From the NCBI RefSeq assembly GCF_033101155.1, contig NZ_JAWMPX010000027.1:1-64000 (forward strand): a DNA stretch of 64,000 nucleotides, in the 5' to 3' direction. The position numbers and the translations under genes are program-made. Source of the DNA: Tropicimonas sp033101155. Lineage in GTDB: Bacteria > Pseudomonadota > Alphaproteobacteria > Rhodobacterales > Rhodobacteraceae. Below the pieces are notes generated by a model. It ran no database searches. It was given only the letters and a program-made list of their open reading frames with translations, and was not told the origin of the DNA. Positions 1-8,827 of the stretch are shown one piece after another (within the stretch, counting starts at the first letter, position 1; each line of letters starts with the position of its first letter).

Positions 1-291
1 TATAGGAACAACCGCAGATCACTCCTGACCCTGCAACGTCCGATACGTCTGTATCCAAGATATTGGATGCTTTGGGGAGCAAGCGGGGGCGGATGTAGAT
101 CATCAAGCTTGAGTAAAAGCTTGTTCAATCATTAAAAACTGCGCCAAGAAAGATGCAGATCGCGCCCCGACCTTACAGGCAACCGGGACCGCTGGCGGCC
201 CGGGATCGCTTTCTGTTCGTTCACATATCTTGGTATGACCGGCTTCGGTCGAAGCTATTTCAGCGGGCCTGCATGCCGCGGCCTGAAAGCC
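1..291. other. Window-edge non-coding stretch, no gene seen
   Basis: No convincing reading frame crosses this stretch on either strand. It is less GC-rich than most of the window at the left end. A small perfect hairpin (7-bp arms CAAGCTT and AAGCTTG, 6-base loop) lies at 104-123; it is followed by an AT-rich stretch on the plus strand and could be a weak terminator for a gene left of the window. That role is inference only. Confidence 0.4.
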
Positions 292-489
292 TTAGTGCTC
301 GCGCACTTCGCCGTGCAGCGCGGCAATCGCAGTGGACAGCCGGCTGTGCAGTTCTTCGAAACGCGGCTGGTCGTTGTGTTGGCACGCAACCTGGCGGTCA
401 ACCAACTCCTGGCTGACATCGTTACGGAGCTCTTCCAGCGCGTGTTGGGTGGCGCTCATGCGGGTGAAGAGTTTAGACGCGTTTTCCAT
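292..489 (-). CDS. Small unknown protein (65 aa)
   Basis: I do not recognise this family. The frame encodes a short, charged, probably helical protein (MENASKLFTRMSATQHALEE at the N-terminus, ending in HGEVREH). The ATG at 489 was chosen because GAGG sits six bases upstream of it; the ATG six bases further upstream (495) would directly abut that GAGG. No signal peptide, membrane segment or cysteine pair is visible. It stands alone, with its 3' end facing the window edge. It is supported by the ribosome site and sensible composition rather than by homology, so it is only moderately certain. Confidence 0.5.
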   Translation of the reverse strand: MENASKLFTRMSATQHALEELRNDVSQELVDRQVACQHNDQPRFEELHSRLSTAIAALHGEVREH

Positions 490-803
490 TTTCATCCTCG
501 AAGGGGCAGGTGCCGTGGGGTGGAGACGCGCCGCCGCCAGGGCGCGGCTTGGCCAGGGCAACGTGTGTCTCGGGTTAGCTTTGCGCGTCCCTTACCAAGG
601 GGTAAGGTCTGCGCGAATTCGATATGCCAGATGTGTGCATACGGTGCCATACAAAAGGCGTACACCCCGCTATGTGCTGACGGTCTAGGTCGGGCCCTGA
701 AGGGGGCGCAGGCTGTTGCGCGCGGTCGTCTGTCATTCGTAAAAAATGGGCTACGAAAGAGCGGAGCTTGGTCGAGGTAGGACGGTTCTGCTATGGCCTC
801 TTC
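490..803. other. Intergenic region with one small hairpin
   Basis: This divergent region lies between the small minus-strand gene and the methyltransferase-like gene. It contains a perfect 7-bp hairpin (CCTTACC and GGTAAGG around AAGG) at 590-607, which may be an operator or a leader structure. Nothing else could be identified; no tRNA or small RNA signature was seen. Confidence 0.35.
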
Positions 804-1655
804 ATGGAACGTCAAGAAGCCCCCCGCAATACTGCCTTTGCCGCGTCGCCCTGGTCAAACCTGCACGAAATGTCGCTCGGTAAGGCGCGGCAGGTGCCGA
901 CAATGCTGACGTTACAAGAGCAGCTACTCTATTTCTGGCTCTCGGCGTTCTGGGCCGAAGGGGCAGGAGAGATTGTTGATCTCGGCTGTTTCGCCGGTGG
1001 TTCGACGGCGCGGCTGGCCGAGGGGGCGCAGGCGGCGGGATTGAAGAGCGGGCTGCACGGGTTCGACCGTTTTACTGCCCATGAGCGCGCCAAGGAAGGA
1101 CTGCTCTATGCCAACGGCGTCGCGCCTTTCGAGGGCGAGGATATCCTGCCCCTGGCGCGGCAGTTGCTGGCGCCTTGGGGCAAGCGCATTACGCTGCATC
1201 GCGGTGAGATTGACCAGATGACGTGGGCCGGTGGGCCGATCGAGATCCTGGCGATGGACGCGTCCAAGAGAGCGGAGACCGGTGACAGGATGGCGGCGAG
1301 CTTCCTGCCGCATCTGATCGCCGGACGCTCGCTTCTGGTGCAGCAGGACCTGCTGCACTGGAGCCAGCCCTGGGTCGTGGCGCAGATGGAACTCCTGAGC
1401 GCCTATTTCCGGCCACTGGCACATGTGGAGCGGGACACGGTGGTCTATCTCTGCGTGGCGGATCCGGACCCGACGGCGATCGCCATCGCCCAGACCGCAG
1501 AGCTAAGTGACGAGGAGGTGTTCGATCTTATCAAGTCCGCACAGGCGCGATTTGCCTCGCTCGGATGGGGTCTTACGGAACGGCTTGAGCAAATGGTTCT
1601 CGGGCTGCTGGCCAATCCCGGCCAACGCGCGGCGCATCGGTTCAAGCGACCCTGA
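804..1655 (+). CDS. Class I SAM-dependent methyltransferase-like protein
   Basis: The 283-residue product carries a Rossmann motif I (VDLGCFAGGST, residues 58-68) followed by an acidic strand (GFDRF, near 87) and a later EILAMDASK segment. This pattern fits small-molecule methyltransferases of the TylF/macrocin-O-methyltransferase type, in which the second acidic stretch binds metal or substrate; this is a fold-level assignment and the substrate is unknown. The gene stands alone. The start is uncertain: a TTG at 768 extends the frame by 12 codons and has GGAG just upstream, but the ATG at 804 is the first ATG in frame. No membrane segment or signal peptide is visible. Confidence 0.6.
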   Translation: MERQEAPRNTAFAASPWSNLHEMSLGKARQVPTMLTLQEQLLYFWLSAFWAEGAGEIVDLGCFAGGSTARLAEGAQAAGLKSGLHGFDRFTAHERAKEGLLYANGVAPFEGEDILPLARQLLAPWGKRITLHRGEIDQMTWAGGPIEILAMDASKRAETGDRMAASFLPHLIAGRSLLVQQDLLHWSQPWVVAQMELLSAYFRPLAHVERDTVVYLCVADPDPTAIAIAQTAELSDEEVFDLIKSAQARFASLGWGLTERLEQMVLGLLANPGQRAAHRFKRP

Positions 1656-1870
1656 CGGCAGACGGTGAGGGGGAAGGTTCGGAACCGGAGATGCCGGGTC
1701 TTTGAGAGAACGACAATGCAGCCGGATGCAGAGGCCTGACCCCGGCTTGGAACTCGAGCCCTTTCAAAAGCACGGGGGCGAGCAAGTCTTGCGCAACGCC
1801 GGTCCGAAAGTGGGGCCCGTTGCAGAATCCCATCCATACAACTGTTTGATTTCAGTATTCTAACATCCAG

Positions 1871-1945
1871 TGGAGCGGGCGATGAGATTCGAACTCACGA
1901 CCCTAACCTTGGCAAGGTTATGCTCTACCCCTGAGCTACGCCCGC
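1871..1945 (-). tRNA. tRNA-Gly (GCC), downstream copy
   Basis: Read on the minus strand the 75 bases form a full cloverleaf: 7-bp acceptor stem (GCGGGCG with CGCCCGC), a D-arm containing AGCTCAGGGGTAGAGC, an anticodon loop TTGCCAA with anticodon GCC (plus-strand 1911-1913), a T-arm with GTTCGAATC, discriminator T and an encoded CCA. It is identical to the copy at 1985-2059. Transcription from the minus strand places this copy second in a tandem pair separated by 39 bases. Confidence 0.97.
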
Positions 1946-1984
1946 GCTTCACTGTATGTCCGACCGGCATTCCGGTCTCTCTCT

Positions 1985-2059
1985 TGGAGCGGGCGATGAG
2001 ATTCGAACTCACGACCCTAACCTTGGCAAGGTTATGCTCTACCCCTGAGCTACGCCCGC
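1985..2059 (-). tRNA. tRNA-Gly (GCC), upstream copy
   Basis: This is the first of two identical tandem glycine tRNA genes on the minus strand, with the same acceptor stem, GCC anticodon, T-arm and encoded CCA. Because the two mature sequences match base for base, the pair probably arose by local duplication and is co-transcribed. The promoter should lie in the region shared with the start of the panE-like gene (2060-2206). Confidence 0.97.
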
Positions 2060-2206
2060 ATCCGAGAGTGAGCGGGGATGTACCGGCCCCGGCCGTCAGC
2101 TTCAAGCAGAAAGTTGTCTGGAGGCGCGGTTTTTTGCCCATGCCGATGGCCTTGCCGCCGCCCCCGCTTCGGTGTCGGATGCACGCAGCAGACGGAGAAG
2201 CGAAAG

Positions 2207-3130
2207 ATGCGGTTCATGATTATGGGGGCAGGGGCCCTCGGGAGTTATTTTGGCGCGCGGTTGCAGGCGGCGGGCCATGATGTCGCGTTCATCGCCCGTG
2301 GGGCGCATCTCGAAGCGATGCAACGCGGCGGGCTGCGTGTCCGGAGTCCGCTGGGCGATCTGGACCTGCCGCAGGTCCGCGCCTTTGATCGGCCCGAGGC
2401 TGCCGGGGACGTCGATGCGGTGCTGTTCATGGTCAAGACCTATGACGTTGAAACGGCAGGGCGGTCGTTGCTGCCCTGTTTGACGCCCGAGACGATCGTG
2501 GTCACGGCGCAGAACGGGGTGACCGCGCATCAGCGGTTGGCGAAGATCCTCGCGCCGGGGCAGGTCGCACCGGGGATGGTCTACATGCCGGCCGACGTGG
2601 TCGAACCGGGCGTGATCCGGCATTCCTCCGATTTCAATCGGTTGGTGACCGGGCCGCTGATGGATGGCCGGCGGGCGCCGCTGGAGGCGATGGCCGCTGC
2701 GTTGGAAAGTGCCGGGCTGGAGATGCCGCTGGTTGCGGATGCCGGGCCCTCGCTCTGGGAGAAATTCGCTTTGCTCGCCTCGGTTGCGAACGTCACCTGC
2801 CTGACCCGGCTCAACCTTGGGCCGATTCGGGACACGCACGAGACCAATGTGTTGTTGCGGGCAGCGCTGGACGAGACCATGGCTGTTGGCCGGGCGGTCT
2901 GTCCGGGGCTGGAATTGGCCGCGGGCGAGCGGGCCTGGGACCTGATCCAGTCGATGCGGCGCGAGGTCCATGCCTCGATGCTGGACGACCTGCGGCGCGG
3001 CAAGCGGCTGGAACTGGACGACATTTGCGGCGAGATCGTGCGGCTTGGCGCGGCGCACGGTGTGCCGACACCGGTGCATGGGTTCGCCAACGCCGTGCTG
3101 CGCCCTTATCTGAACGGGACGCCGGACTGA
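2207..3130 (+). CDS. panE: 2-dehydropantoate 2-reductase (ketopantoate reductase) family
   Basis: The 307-residue protein begins with a Rossmann dinucleotide-binding loop (MGAGALGSYFGARL, GxGxxG at residues 7-12), has the family AQNGV segment near 101-105 and the active-site region SLWEKFALL with the candidate catalytic lysine at 186. Ketopantoate reductase makes pantoate with NADPH in coenzyme A synthesis. Paralogues with other 2-oxo-acid substrates exist, so the panE role is probable, not certain. The ATG at 2207 is preceded by GGAGAAG; longer readings upstream cross the tRNA promoter region and are unlikely. No operon partner is evident. Confidence 0.85.
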   Translation: MRFMIMGAGALGSYFGARLQAAGHDVAFIARGAHLEAMQRGGLRVRSPLGDLDLPQVRAFDRPEAAGDVDAVLFMVKTYDVETAGRSLLPCLTPETIVVTAQNGVTAHQRLAKILAPGQVAPGMVYMPADVVEPGVIRHSSDFNRLVTGPLMDGRRAPLEAMAAALESAGLEMPLVADAGPSLWEKFALLASVANVTCLTRLNLGPIRDTHETNVLLRAALDETMAVGRAVCPGLELAAGERAWDLIQSMRREVHASMLDDLRRGKRLELDDICGEIVRLGAAHGVPTPVHGFANAVLRPYLNGTPD

Positions 3131-3136
3131 CGGTCC

Positions 3137-3523
3137 TCAGAAGACTGCGTGGCCGATATTGGCGATCGCGGTGATCAGGATCACCAGAAAGGTCAGGATC
3201 ATCCCCCATTTGCGCGCCTTGAAGACCTGTGGTTCGGCGCCGAAGCCCCAGGCATGCAGCGTACGGCCAAGAAACAGCATCGCGCCGAAGAGATGGACCA
3301 GCCAGACCGGCATGCCCTGAAGCTCGGCCATGGCCAGAAGCAGCAGGGCGAGGGGGACATATTCGACGAAATTCGCATGAACGCGGATGCGGCGGAGCAG
3401 GACCTCGTCGTCGCCATCGCCATGAGAGGTCCTGGTTACGCCGCGCTGGACGATCACGCGGGCGCTGAGGACAACGAAAAGCAGGGCCAGCAGGCCGGCA
3501 TAGAGCGGGGTTGTCTGGAGCAT
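3137..3523 (-). CDS. MAPEG-family integral membrane protein
   Basis: The 128-residue protein has about four hydrophobic segments and the MAPEG-type core RVHANFVEYVPLALLLL (near residues 46-62), followed by a second conserved patch around FLGRTLHAWGF. MAPEG proteins include membrane glutathione transferases, but bacterial members like this one are mostly uncharacterised, so no substrate is offered. The ATG at 3523 gives the canonical family length; a longer upstream frame is low-complexity and not credible. It runs convergent with the panE-like gene, six bases from its stop. Confidence 0.85.
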   Translation of the reverse strand: MLQTTPLYAGLLALLFVVLSARVIVQRGVTRTSHGDGDDEVLLRRIRVHANFVEYVPLALLLLAMAELQGMPVWLVHLFGAMLFLGRTLHAWGFGAEPQVFKARKWGMILTFLVILITAIANIGHAVF

Positions 3524-3881
3524 TGATCGGGGGTCCTGTGTCGGTTTTGTAGCACGATAGGGCGACGCGTTGGCGCATGCCAGCGTGACGGTGGGGCGCA
3601 CCCGGGAGCAAGTGGCACGCGGCGTCTGGACCTGTGGGAAGCTCAGATCCGCGGAAGGAGAGCGAAGCGGGGAGACACAGGAGCTCCCAAAGCGGGGTGG
3701 TCTGCGTTCTGGCCGGGATGGCCCGTCAGCCCCGTCGCGGCTCCCGCGCAGTTGGGGCGCGACTGTCGATCCCGACGCGCCGTGCTCGGCGCATGGCCAG
3801 GAAGAGCGCAACGGGCCAGCCAGCCAGCGCCGCTTGCAAAAGATCGGCGGCTGAGCGAAACCGGGCGCGAAAGGATGTTCA
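3524..3881. other. Divergent intergenic region, no gene seen
   Basis: This 358-base region separates the MAPEG gene from the AI-2E permease gene and should hold promoters for both. Frames on both strands here are arginine- and proline-rich shadows without plausible start sites. I see no tRNA, riboswitch or clear terminator. A GGCGCG/CGCGCC inverted pair around 3755-3782 is the only notable symmetry. Confidence 0.4.
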
Positions 3882-4967
3882 ATGGCCCTGCCCGCACAAT
3901 CCCAGGTCAAGATCTGGTCCATCGCAGCTGCGATCTTCTTCGTCGTGCTGTGGTTTCTCGGCGATGTGATCCTGCCCTTCGTCCTTGGTGCGGCGATCGC
4001 CTACCTGCTGGACCCCTTTGCCGACTGGTTCGAGAGCAAGGGACTTTCCCGCGCTCTCGGTGTCTCGATCATCACCCTGGTCAGCCTGATGCTCTTCGTG
4101 CTGATGATCCTGCTTGTCATCCCGACCCTGATCGAACAGACTACCGCGCTCTTCGCCGCGCTGCCCGATCTCGCTCATAACATGCAGGACTTCCTCACCC
4201 GCCGTTTCCCATCGCTGGTCGATGCCGATTCGACCATCCGTCAATCGCTTGCCTCGCTCGGCACCGCCCTCTCCGAGAAGGGCGGCGAGGTGCTCAACGG
4301 GGCACTCGCTTCCGTCTCCAGCCTTTTCTCTATCGTCACGTTGATCGTGATCGTGCCCGTTGTGACTTTCTACATGCTGCTCGACTGGGACCGGCTGGTT
4401 GGTCGGGTTGACGAGTTGCTGCCGCGCGATCATGCCCCGACCATCCGCCTCCTTGCCTCCGAAATCGATGCCACGCTGGCCGGGTTCATCCGTGGGCAGG
4501 GCACGGTCTGCTTCCTGCTCGGCATCTATTACTGCATCGCGCTGGTGCTGGTCGGGCTCGATTTCGGCCTCGTCGTCGGCGCTGTCGCGGGGCTGTTGAC
4601 CTTCATCCCCTATATCGGCGCGCTGGTTGGCGGTGCATTGGCCATCGGCCTGGCGCTGTTCCAGTTCTGGGGCGACTGGACCATGATCGCCATCGTCGCC
4701 GGGATCTTCTTCTCCGGCCAGATGCTTGAGGGCAATGTGCTAACCCCCAAGCTGGTCGGCGGGTCTGTCGGCCTGCACCCGGTCTGGTTGCTGCTGGCGC
4801 TCTCCGTTTTCGGCTCTCTGTTCGGTTTTGTCGGAATGCTGATTGCCGTGCCCGTTTCCGCTGTGATCGGCGTGATCGTCCGCTTCCTGACCGGCAAATA
4901 CATCGAGGGTCCGCTCTACCAGGGGAAAACCGGCCAGGTGTCGGCACAGGACCTCGAGGAGCTCTGA
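3882..4967 (+). CDS. AI-2E family transporter (PerM/YdiK-type permease)
   Basis: The 361-residue protein shows about seven or eight hydrophobic helices in the PF01594 arrangement: two N-terminal helices, a long soluble segment (about 85-160), then a cluster of helices with the conserved FIPYIGALVGG patch (about residues 240-250). Family members are proposed exporters of autoinducer-2 or ion antiporters; the substrate here is unknown. The ATG at 3882 follows an AAAGGA site. Its stop overlaps the next start (TGATG at 4966-4970), implying translational coupling with hdaA, a pairing common in alphaproteobacteria. Confidence 0.88.
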   Translation: MALPAQSQVKIWSIAAAIFFVVLWFLGDVILPFVLGAAIAYLLDPFADWFESKGLSRALGVSIITLVSLMLFVLMILLVIPTLIEQTTALFAALPDLAHNMQDFLTRRFPSLVDADSTIRQSLASLGTALSEKGGEVLNGALASVSSLFSIVTLIVIVPVVTFYMLLDWDRLVGRVDELLPRDHAPTIRLLASEIDATLAGFIRGQGTVCFLLGIYYCIALVLVGLDFGLVVGAVAGLLTFIPYIGALVGGALAIGLALFQFWGDWTMIAIVAGIFFSGQMLEGNVLTPKLVGGSVGLHPVWLLLALSVFGSLFGFVGMLIAVPVSAVIGVIVRFLTGKYIEGPLYQGKTGQVSAQDLEEL

Positions 4968-5632
4968 TGCCCGAACAACTCGCTCTGAACCTGCCCGTGC
5001 GGCCGGCTCTCGGGCGGGAAGATTTCTTCCTGTCGCCCGGCAATGCTCTTGTGGTGGCGGAGATCGACCGTTGGCAGGACTGGCCGACGGGCAAGCTGGC
5101 GCTGATCGGGCCGGAAGGCGCGGGCAAGACCCATCTGACGCATGTCTGGGCAGAGCTTGCCGGGGCCACGATCCTGCCCGCGACCGGTCTGGTCGAATGG
5201 GAGCCTGCTCCGGGGAACTACGCCATTGAGGATGTGCCGGAGATTACCGGCGACGCGGAGGCGGAGCGGGCGCTGTTCCACCTGCATAATTTCGTTCTGG
5301 CCGAAGGTGGGCATCTTCTGGTGACCGGCGCGACCCCACCTGCGCTCTGGGAGATCGACCTGCCGGATCTCGCCAGTCGCATGCGCGGCACCCCGAGTGC
5401 GCGGCTGGAGGCGCCCGATGACGCGCTCTTGCAGGCGCTGCTGCTCAAGCTCTTCGCTGACCGCCAGATCACGCCACAGCCAAGCCTTCTGCCCTGGCTG
5501 GTCAAGCGCATGGATCGCTCCTTCGCCGAGGCCGGCCGAATTGTTGCCGCGCTGGACGCTCGCGCATTGGCGACGGGGCGTCCGATTGGCGTGAAACTGG
5601 CCGCCGAGGTTCTGGCCGAGAACGAGCGTTGA
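4967..5632 (+). CDS. hdaA: HdaA, DnaA-homologous replication regulator
   Basis: The 221-residue protein corresponds to the AAA+ part of DnaA without the C-terminal DNA-binding domain, as expected for Hda/HdaA. A P-loop GPEGAGKT is at residues 48-55, and the N-terminus carries QLALNLP, which matches the beta-clamp binding motif QL(S/D)LF-type found in Hda. In Caulobacter and E. coli, this family promotes DnaA-ATP hydrolysis after initiation (regulatory inactivation of DnaA). It is coupled to the upstream permease gene by a one-base stop/start overlap. Confidence 0.87.
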   Translation: MPEQLALNLPVRPALGREDFFLSPGNALVVAEIDRWQDWPTGKLALIGPEGAGKTHLTHVWAELAGATILPATGLVEWEPAPGNYAIEDVPEITGDAEAERALFHLHNFVLAEGGHLLVTGATPPALWEIDLPDLASRMRGTPSARLEAPDDALLQALLLKLFADRQITPQPSLLPWLVKRMDRSFAEAGRIVAALDARALATGRPIGVKLAAEVLAENER

Positions 5633-5722
5633 GCCGCTAGCTGGGGCGAAAACGGATGGAGGGGGTGGAAAACCCGGCCCCCTTTGCTTAACCGGAAACG
5701 GATAGACACGAGGAATCGACAT

Positions 5723-7063
5723 ATGCGCCTGAGCCGCTACTTCCTGCCCGTTCTCAAGGAGACGCCCGCGGAAGCCCAGATCGTCAGCCACCGCCTCATG
5801 CTGCGCGCCGGCATGATCAAGCAGATGAGCGCCGGGATCTATGCCTGGTTGCCGCTCGGCTTCAAGATGCTGCGCAAGATCGAGAACATCGTCCACGAGG
5901 AGCAGATCCGCGCGGGCCACATCCCGGTGCTAATGCCGACGCTGCAATCGGCCGATCTGTGGCGTGAATCCGGCCGCTATGATGGCTATGGCGAGGAGAT
6001 GCTGCGCATGCAGGATCGTCAGGGCCGCGACATGCTCTTCTCGCCCACCGCCGAAGAGATGTTCACGGACACGTTCCGCTCCTACGTGAAGTCCTACAAG
6101 GACCTGCCGCTGACGATCTACCAGATCCAGTGGAAGTTCCGCGACGAGATCCGTCCGCGCTTCGGCGTCATGCGTGGCCGCGAGTTCCTTATGAAGGACG
6201 GCTACAATTTCGATCTGACCAAGGAAGACGCACTGCACGCCTATAACCGCCATCTCGTGAGCTACTTGCGCACCTATGAGCGCATGGGCCTTCAGGCGAT
6301 CCCGATGCGCGCCGAGAGCGGTCCGATCGGCGGTGACAATACGCATGAATTCCTCGTTCTGGCCGAGACTGGTGAAAGCGGTGTCTTCTATGACAGCGAT
6401 ATCACCGACCTGAAATTCGGTGACCGCGCGGTCGATTACGACGATGTCGCGCAATGCGAGGGCGTGCTGGAGGAGTTCACCTCCCGCTATGCCCGCACCG
6501 ACGACACGCACGATCAGGATGAGTTTGAGGCGCAGGTCCCCGAGGAGCGCCGTCGCGAAGCGCGCGGTATCGAGGTCGGCCAGATCTTCTATTTCGGCAC
6601 CAAGTATTCCGAGCCGATGGGCGCGACCGTGACCGATGCCGAGGGCAACAAGGTGCCGGTCCATATGGGCTCGCACGGGATTGGCGTCTCCCGTCTGCTG
6701 GGCGCGCTGATCGAGGCCAACCATGACGAGAACGGCATCATTTGGCCCGAAGGCGTGACGCCCTTCCATGTCGGCATCGTCAATCTCAAGCAGGGCAATG
6801 CGGCGACGGATGGGGTCTGCGAGGATCTCTACAAGGCGCTGACCGCCAAGGGTCTGGAGCCGCTCTATGACGACCGTAACGAACGCGCGGGCGGCAAGTT
6901 CGCGACGATGGACCTGATCGGGTTGCCCTGGCGCATCACCGTGGGGCCGCGCGGGCTCAAGAACGGCGTGGTGGAACTCACCTCGCGCCGGACGGGCGAG
7001 AGCGAGGAGCTGACGCCGGAGCTGGCGGTGGCGCGGGTGGCCGAAATCTACGCCGGGCTCTGA
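5723..7063 (+). CDS. proS: Prolyl-tRNA synthetase, short alphaproteobacterial type
   Basis: This 446-residue class II synthetase charges tRNA-Pro. Motif 2 is clear (FRDEIRPRFGVMRGREF, about residues 149-165), preceded by SPTAEEMF, and motif 3 lies in GSHGIGVSRLLGAL. Its length is about 120-130 residues below the E. coli form because it lacks the editing insertion, which is usual for alphaproteobacteria; these organisms often use separate trans-editing proteins. The ATG at 5723 gives the standard MRLSRYFLP start; a 13-codon upstream extension is unlikely. Confidence 0.96.
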   Translation: MRLSRYFLPVLKETPAEAQIVSHRLMLRAGMIKQMSAGIYAWLPLGFKMLRKIENIVHEEQIRAGHIPVLMPTLQSADLWRESGRYDGYGEEMLRMQDRQGRDMLFSPTAEEMFTDTFRSYVKSYKDLPLTIYQIQWKFRDEIRPRFGVMRGREFLMKDGYNFDLTKEDALHAYNRHLVSYLRTYERMGLQAIPMRAESGPIGGDNTHEFLVLAETGESGVFYDSDITDLKFGDRAVDYDDVAQCEGVLEEFTSRYARTDDTHDQDEFEAQVPEERRREARGIEVGQIFYFGTKYSEPMGATVTDAEGNKVPVHMGSHGIGVSRLLGALIEANHDENGIIWPEGVTPFHVGIVNLKQGNAATDGVCEDLYKALTAKGLEPLYDDRNERAGGKFATMDLIGLPWRITVGPRGLKNGVVELTSRRTGESEELTPELAVARVAEIYAGL

Positions 7064-7081
7064 CGCCGGGGCGGGGGTGCC

Positions 7082-7553
7082 ATGTCCGGCGATGATCCCC
7101 GCCACCTGCTTACCGTGTCGGCGCGATGGCTCTGGGGCAGTTTCCTCATCCACAATGTCGAGGAGGCGCGCGGGCTTGTCGATTGGGGCGCCGCGCAGGG
7201 CATCACACGGCCCTGGCTGAGCGATGAAAGCTTCACCCGCGCCGTGATCGGGCTGCTGGTCCTGTCGGCGCTTTTGCTTGGCGCCGGCCTCAGGCGGCTC
7301 GAAGGGCGCGCTGCTGGCCGATGCGGTGAGCCACCTTGCCATATCGCTGGCAACCCTGACGCTCATGCCCGGCCTGTATTCCTGACTGCTGCTGATAGGA
7401 CCGGTTGCGGCCTTCCTGTTCCTGGCGCTGCATCATTTCGGCCTTCCGTCCCGGCGCGGCATCGCTCTCTGCTGCCTCGGCGGCATGGCCCTGCCCCCGC
7501 CTGTCGTCGCGGGGTCGATCCGCCTTGCCGATCTCCTGCTGGGAGCCGTCTGA
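7082..7553 (+). pseudogene. Disrupted HXXEE-domain membrane protein
   Basis: The gene begins normally (MSGDDPRHLLTVSARWLWG) with the diagnostic HNVEE motif (HXXEE, about residues 22-26) and a following hydrophobic helix. At about 7295-7310 the homologous reading moves to the +1 frame, where LADAVSHLAISLATLTLMPG continues the family fold, and that frame is then broken by an in-frame TGA at 7383-7385 before more hydrophobic sequence up to a stop at 7551-7553. One frameshift plus one nonsense codon in a roughly 155-codon gene indicates a pseudogene. A sequencing error could explain one lesion but hardly both. It follows proS by 18 bases. Confidence 0.8.
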
Positions 7554-7698
7554 ACCGTTGGAGCACAGCCGCGCCCGAAGGGCGCCACCCCCAACCGTTA
7601 TCCGAGCATTTCAATGCGAGCGAAAACCGGCGGGAGCCCCTTGTTGCCTGTCCTGCGGCTTTCGGCTGTGTGCCTGGCCCCTTTGGGCTGGTACGCCG

Positions 7699-8538
7699 CT
7701 AATCCGCCGCCTGTTCATAGCGTATGAAGGCGAAACGCCGAGATTCCGATGCCCAGCAGGGCGAGTTCAGCGTCCCCTGTCCGCCAAAAAATGACAGCAG
7801 AACCCTTGGCGCGCCGCCAGCCGCCGGCATCAGCCGCAGCTCGATATTCCGTTCGGGCGGGTGTCCTTCCGTGCCGGCTTCATAGGCCATGTAGAGCACG
7901 TGTTGTCCGTCTGGTGACGGGTGGGGGAACCAGTTGACCCGGTCGTCCGAAGTCATCCGTTGCAGCCCGGAACCGTCCGCCCGAACCCGCCACAATTCAA
8001 CCGCTCCGTCCTTCTCGCCATTGAACCAGATCCATTCCCCGTCCGGGGTGAAATCCGGCCCGTCGCAATGCTCGAAACCGGAGGTCAGCCGCTGTTCCGG
8101 CCCGCCCCTTGCGGGGCAGGTATAGATATCGGCCCCATCGTCATATCCGCGTCGAAAGGCCGGATAGGTGATCGTCGCGCCATCGGGCGACCAACCGTGG
8201 AAATAGGCCGGCAACGTCTCGCTGACCCGGCGCGGCATCCCGCCGCCAATGGGCAGGGTGTAGATACAGCTCGCGCCGGTTTCTGTCTTGTCGCTGATGG
8301 CGATCAGCCGCCCATTCGGCGAGGGACCGTGATCATTGTTGATCATGGTCGCGAAGCCCGTCTCCACGGGCTCCAGTGCCGGCGCCTCCAGCGGCACCCG
8401 GTAGAGCCGTCCTTCGCAATTGACCAGCAGCGCCGCGTTCCCGGGCAGGAAATTTGGTGCCTCCACATGCCTCTCGCTGCGCAAGACGACCTGCGTCTCG
8501 TCCGACACGATGTCGTAGAGGACGATCTCGCTGATCAT
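7699..8538 (-). CDS. TolB-like beta-propeller protein (PD40 repeats)
   Basis: The 279-residue protein is built of repeated PD40/WD40-like units, visible as SPNGRLIAISDK, SPDGATITY, TPDGEWIWF and SPDGQHVLY, the pattern of TolB and related propellers. No signal peptide is visible, so unlike true TolB it is probably cytoplasmic. The neighbouring SH3 protein gene lies four bases upstream on the same strand, suggesting an operon. Function is unknown; similar proteins are usually annotated only as TolB family or biopolymer transporter-like. Confidence 0.8.
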   Translation of the reverse strand: MISEIVLYDIVSDETQVVLRSERHVEAPNFLPGNAALLVNCEGRLYRVPLEAPALEPVETGFATMINNDHGPSPNGRLIAISDKTETGASCIYTLPIGGGMPRRVSETLPAYFHGWSPDGATITYPAFRRGYDDGADIYTCPARGGPEQRLTSGFEHCDGPDFTPDGEWIWFNGEKDGAVELWRVRADGSGLQRMTSDDRVNWFPHPSPDGQHVLYMAYEAGTEGHPPERNIELRLMPAAGGAPRVLLSFFGGQGTLNSPCWASESRRFAFIRYEQAAD

Positions 8539-8542
8539 CCGC

Positions 8543-8827
8543 CTATTTCTCTTTCAGGTAATGCCCCGAGACATAGCCCTTGAGCGCGCGCACATCGCGC
8601 AGCGAGACCTTGCACCAGGGGGTGCCGCCGACCCGATCGCAGCCCTGCACACGAACCACGGTGCCGTTGGGCAGACCGACCACGACGCGGTATCCCAGCC
8701 CCGGCCCGGACCGAAGCTTGAGCATGTCGCCCTCGTCGACCCCTGACACTTCCGAGATAGATGCCGCCCCGGCCGGCATGGCCACGAGCATGAATGCGGC
8801 CAGCGCCGTCTTTGGAAGGAGTTTCAT
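8543..8827 (-). CDS. Secreted bacterial SH3-domain protein
   Basis: The 94-residue product has a signal peptide (MKLLPKTALAAFMLVAMPAG, cleavage near AGAA) followed by one bacterial SH3 domain: LKLRSGPGLGYRVVVGLPNG then a ...WCKVSL...GYVSGHYL ending. Such domains bind peptidoglycan or partner proteins in the periplasm. Two cysteines (in GCDR and PWCKV) could form a disulfide. The ATG at 8827 is preceded by GAGAGAG. It is the first gene of a likely two-gene unit with the propeller protein. Confidence 0.82.
   Translation of the reverse strand: MKLLPKTALAAFMLVAMPAGAASISEVSGVDEGDMLKLRSGPGLGYRVVVGLPNGTVVRVQGCDRVGGTPWCKVSLRDVRALKGYVSGHYLKEK

Noticed and set aside
1871..2059. Tandem tRNA genes as an integrative element attachment site
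   Set aside because: No integrase, no displaced 3' tRNA fragment and no foreign gene block next to the pair.
1870..2280. Frame with a repeated peptide over the tRNA region
   Set aside because: The peptide repeat is only the translated duplication of the two tRNA-Gly genes.
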